Shown one piece after another: positions 5,330 through 5,462 of a stretch of 5,462 bases of DNA (its first letter is position 1; each line of letters begins with the position of its first letter). Source of the stretch: Palsa-883 sp035696165 (GTDB lineage: Bacteria; Pseudomonadota; Alphaproteobacteria; Acetobacterales; Acetobacteraceae); contig DASRQX010000424.1 of the NCBI GenBank assembly GCA_035696165.1, forward strand, positions 1 through 5,462. Reading direction: 5' to 3'. The position numbers were made by a program, and so were the translations under genes. The notes below the pieces were generated by a model that was not told where the DNA came from, did not search any database, and worked only from the letters and a program-made list of their open reading frames with translations.

Positions 5330-5462
5330 GACGCCACCGCGATCACGTGAAAGAAGCTGCCCGACACTAGGCCGCGCCGGCTGCCGGACGGCGAGGGCTC
5401 CGCACCATAGGCATCGGAGACCAGCGCGAACGCCGCGTCCCCGCCGCGCGTGTCGATGCTCG
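5326..5462 (-). CDS. cobB: Cobyrinate a,c-diamide synthase (CobB/CbiA type), C-terminal end only
   Basis: Only the last 45 codons lie in the window, ending in TGA at 5326-5328; the rest is beyond the right edge. The visible C-terminus contains ALVSDAYGAEPSPSG followed by SRRGLVSGSFFHVIAVAS. The ending GLRRGxVxGSFxHxI is the usual close of CobB/CbiA, the glutamine-dependent amidase that converts the a and c carboxylates of the corrin ring to amides. The preceding DAxG and acidic/proline run also fit the glutaminase domain's end. The gene is upstream of bluB in the same direction with an ATGA overlap, so it likely leads this unit. The identification rests on a short segment; the related CobQ amidase is the main alternative, but its usual C-terminus fits less well. 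Confidence 0.75.
   Translation of the reverse strand, partial: SIDTRGGDAAFALVSDAYGAEPSPSGSRRGLVSGSFFHVIAVAS

Overview
The window reads as a cobalamin (vitamin B12) biosynthesis locus from a GC-rich alphaproteobacterium, bordered on the left by a decayed stretch of mobile DNA. The taxonomic guess is an inference. It rests on the high GC content, the oxygen-dependent DMB synthase BluB, a CobB-type amidase C-terminus, a DUF1636 gene inside the cluster, and a palindrome resembling the short interspersed repeats of Rhizobiales and relatives. No 16S or other phylogenetic marker is present.

Layout. Positions 1 to about 337 (minus) hold the middle-to-C-terminal part of an ISKra4-like transposase that runs off the left edge. 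It abuts, in the opposite orientation, a broken Opp/Dpp/Nik-type ABC ATPase (about 338-857, plus). That gene has lost everything before the end of its Walker A motif and carries a frameshift in its signature motif. Positions 858-1075 hold no gene I can support. cobS (1076-1849) and cobT (1846-2862) follow on the minus strand and overlap by GTGA. A 256-bp divergent spacer (2863-3118) carries strong inverted repeats and a plausible sigma-70 promoter. On the plus strand cobU (3119-3649) and an alpha-ribazole phosphatase, cobC (3646/3664-4230), overlap by ATGA. Five bases later, convergent on the minus strand, come a DUF1636 gene (4236-4646), bluB (4664-5329) and the last 45 codons of cobB (5326 to beyond the right edge). 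These are joined by TGATG-type and ATGA overlaps.

How the genes work together. BluB makes 5,6-dimethylbenzimidazole (DMB) from reduced flavin and O2. CobT attaches ribose 5-phosphate to DMB to give alpha-ribazole phosphate. CobU phosphorylates and then guanylylates adenosylcobinamide. CobS joins the two halves in the inner membrane, and CobC removes a phosphate. The window therefore holds a complete set for making the lower ligand and assembling the nucleotide loop, plus the end of a corrin-ring amidase gene. DUF1636 is the one member of the neighbourhood without an established role.

Most noteworthy: cobU has no standard start codon where its Shine-Dalgarno and protein alignment place the start (ATA there); the cobT/cobU spacer has mutually exclusive base-pairing options; and the IS/ABC junction cuts through a Walker A motif. 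The cobalamin enzymes are well-known families. I see no clearly novel system; the best candidate for new biology is the cysteine-rich DUF1636 protein.
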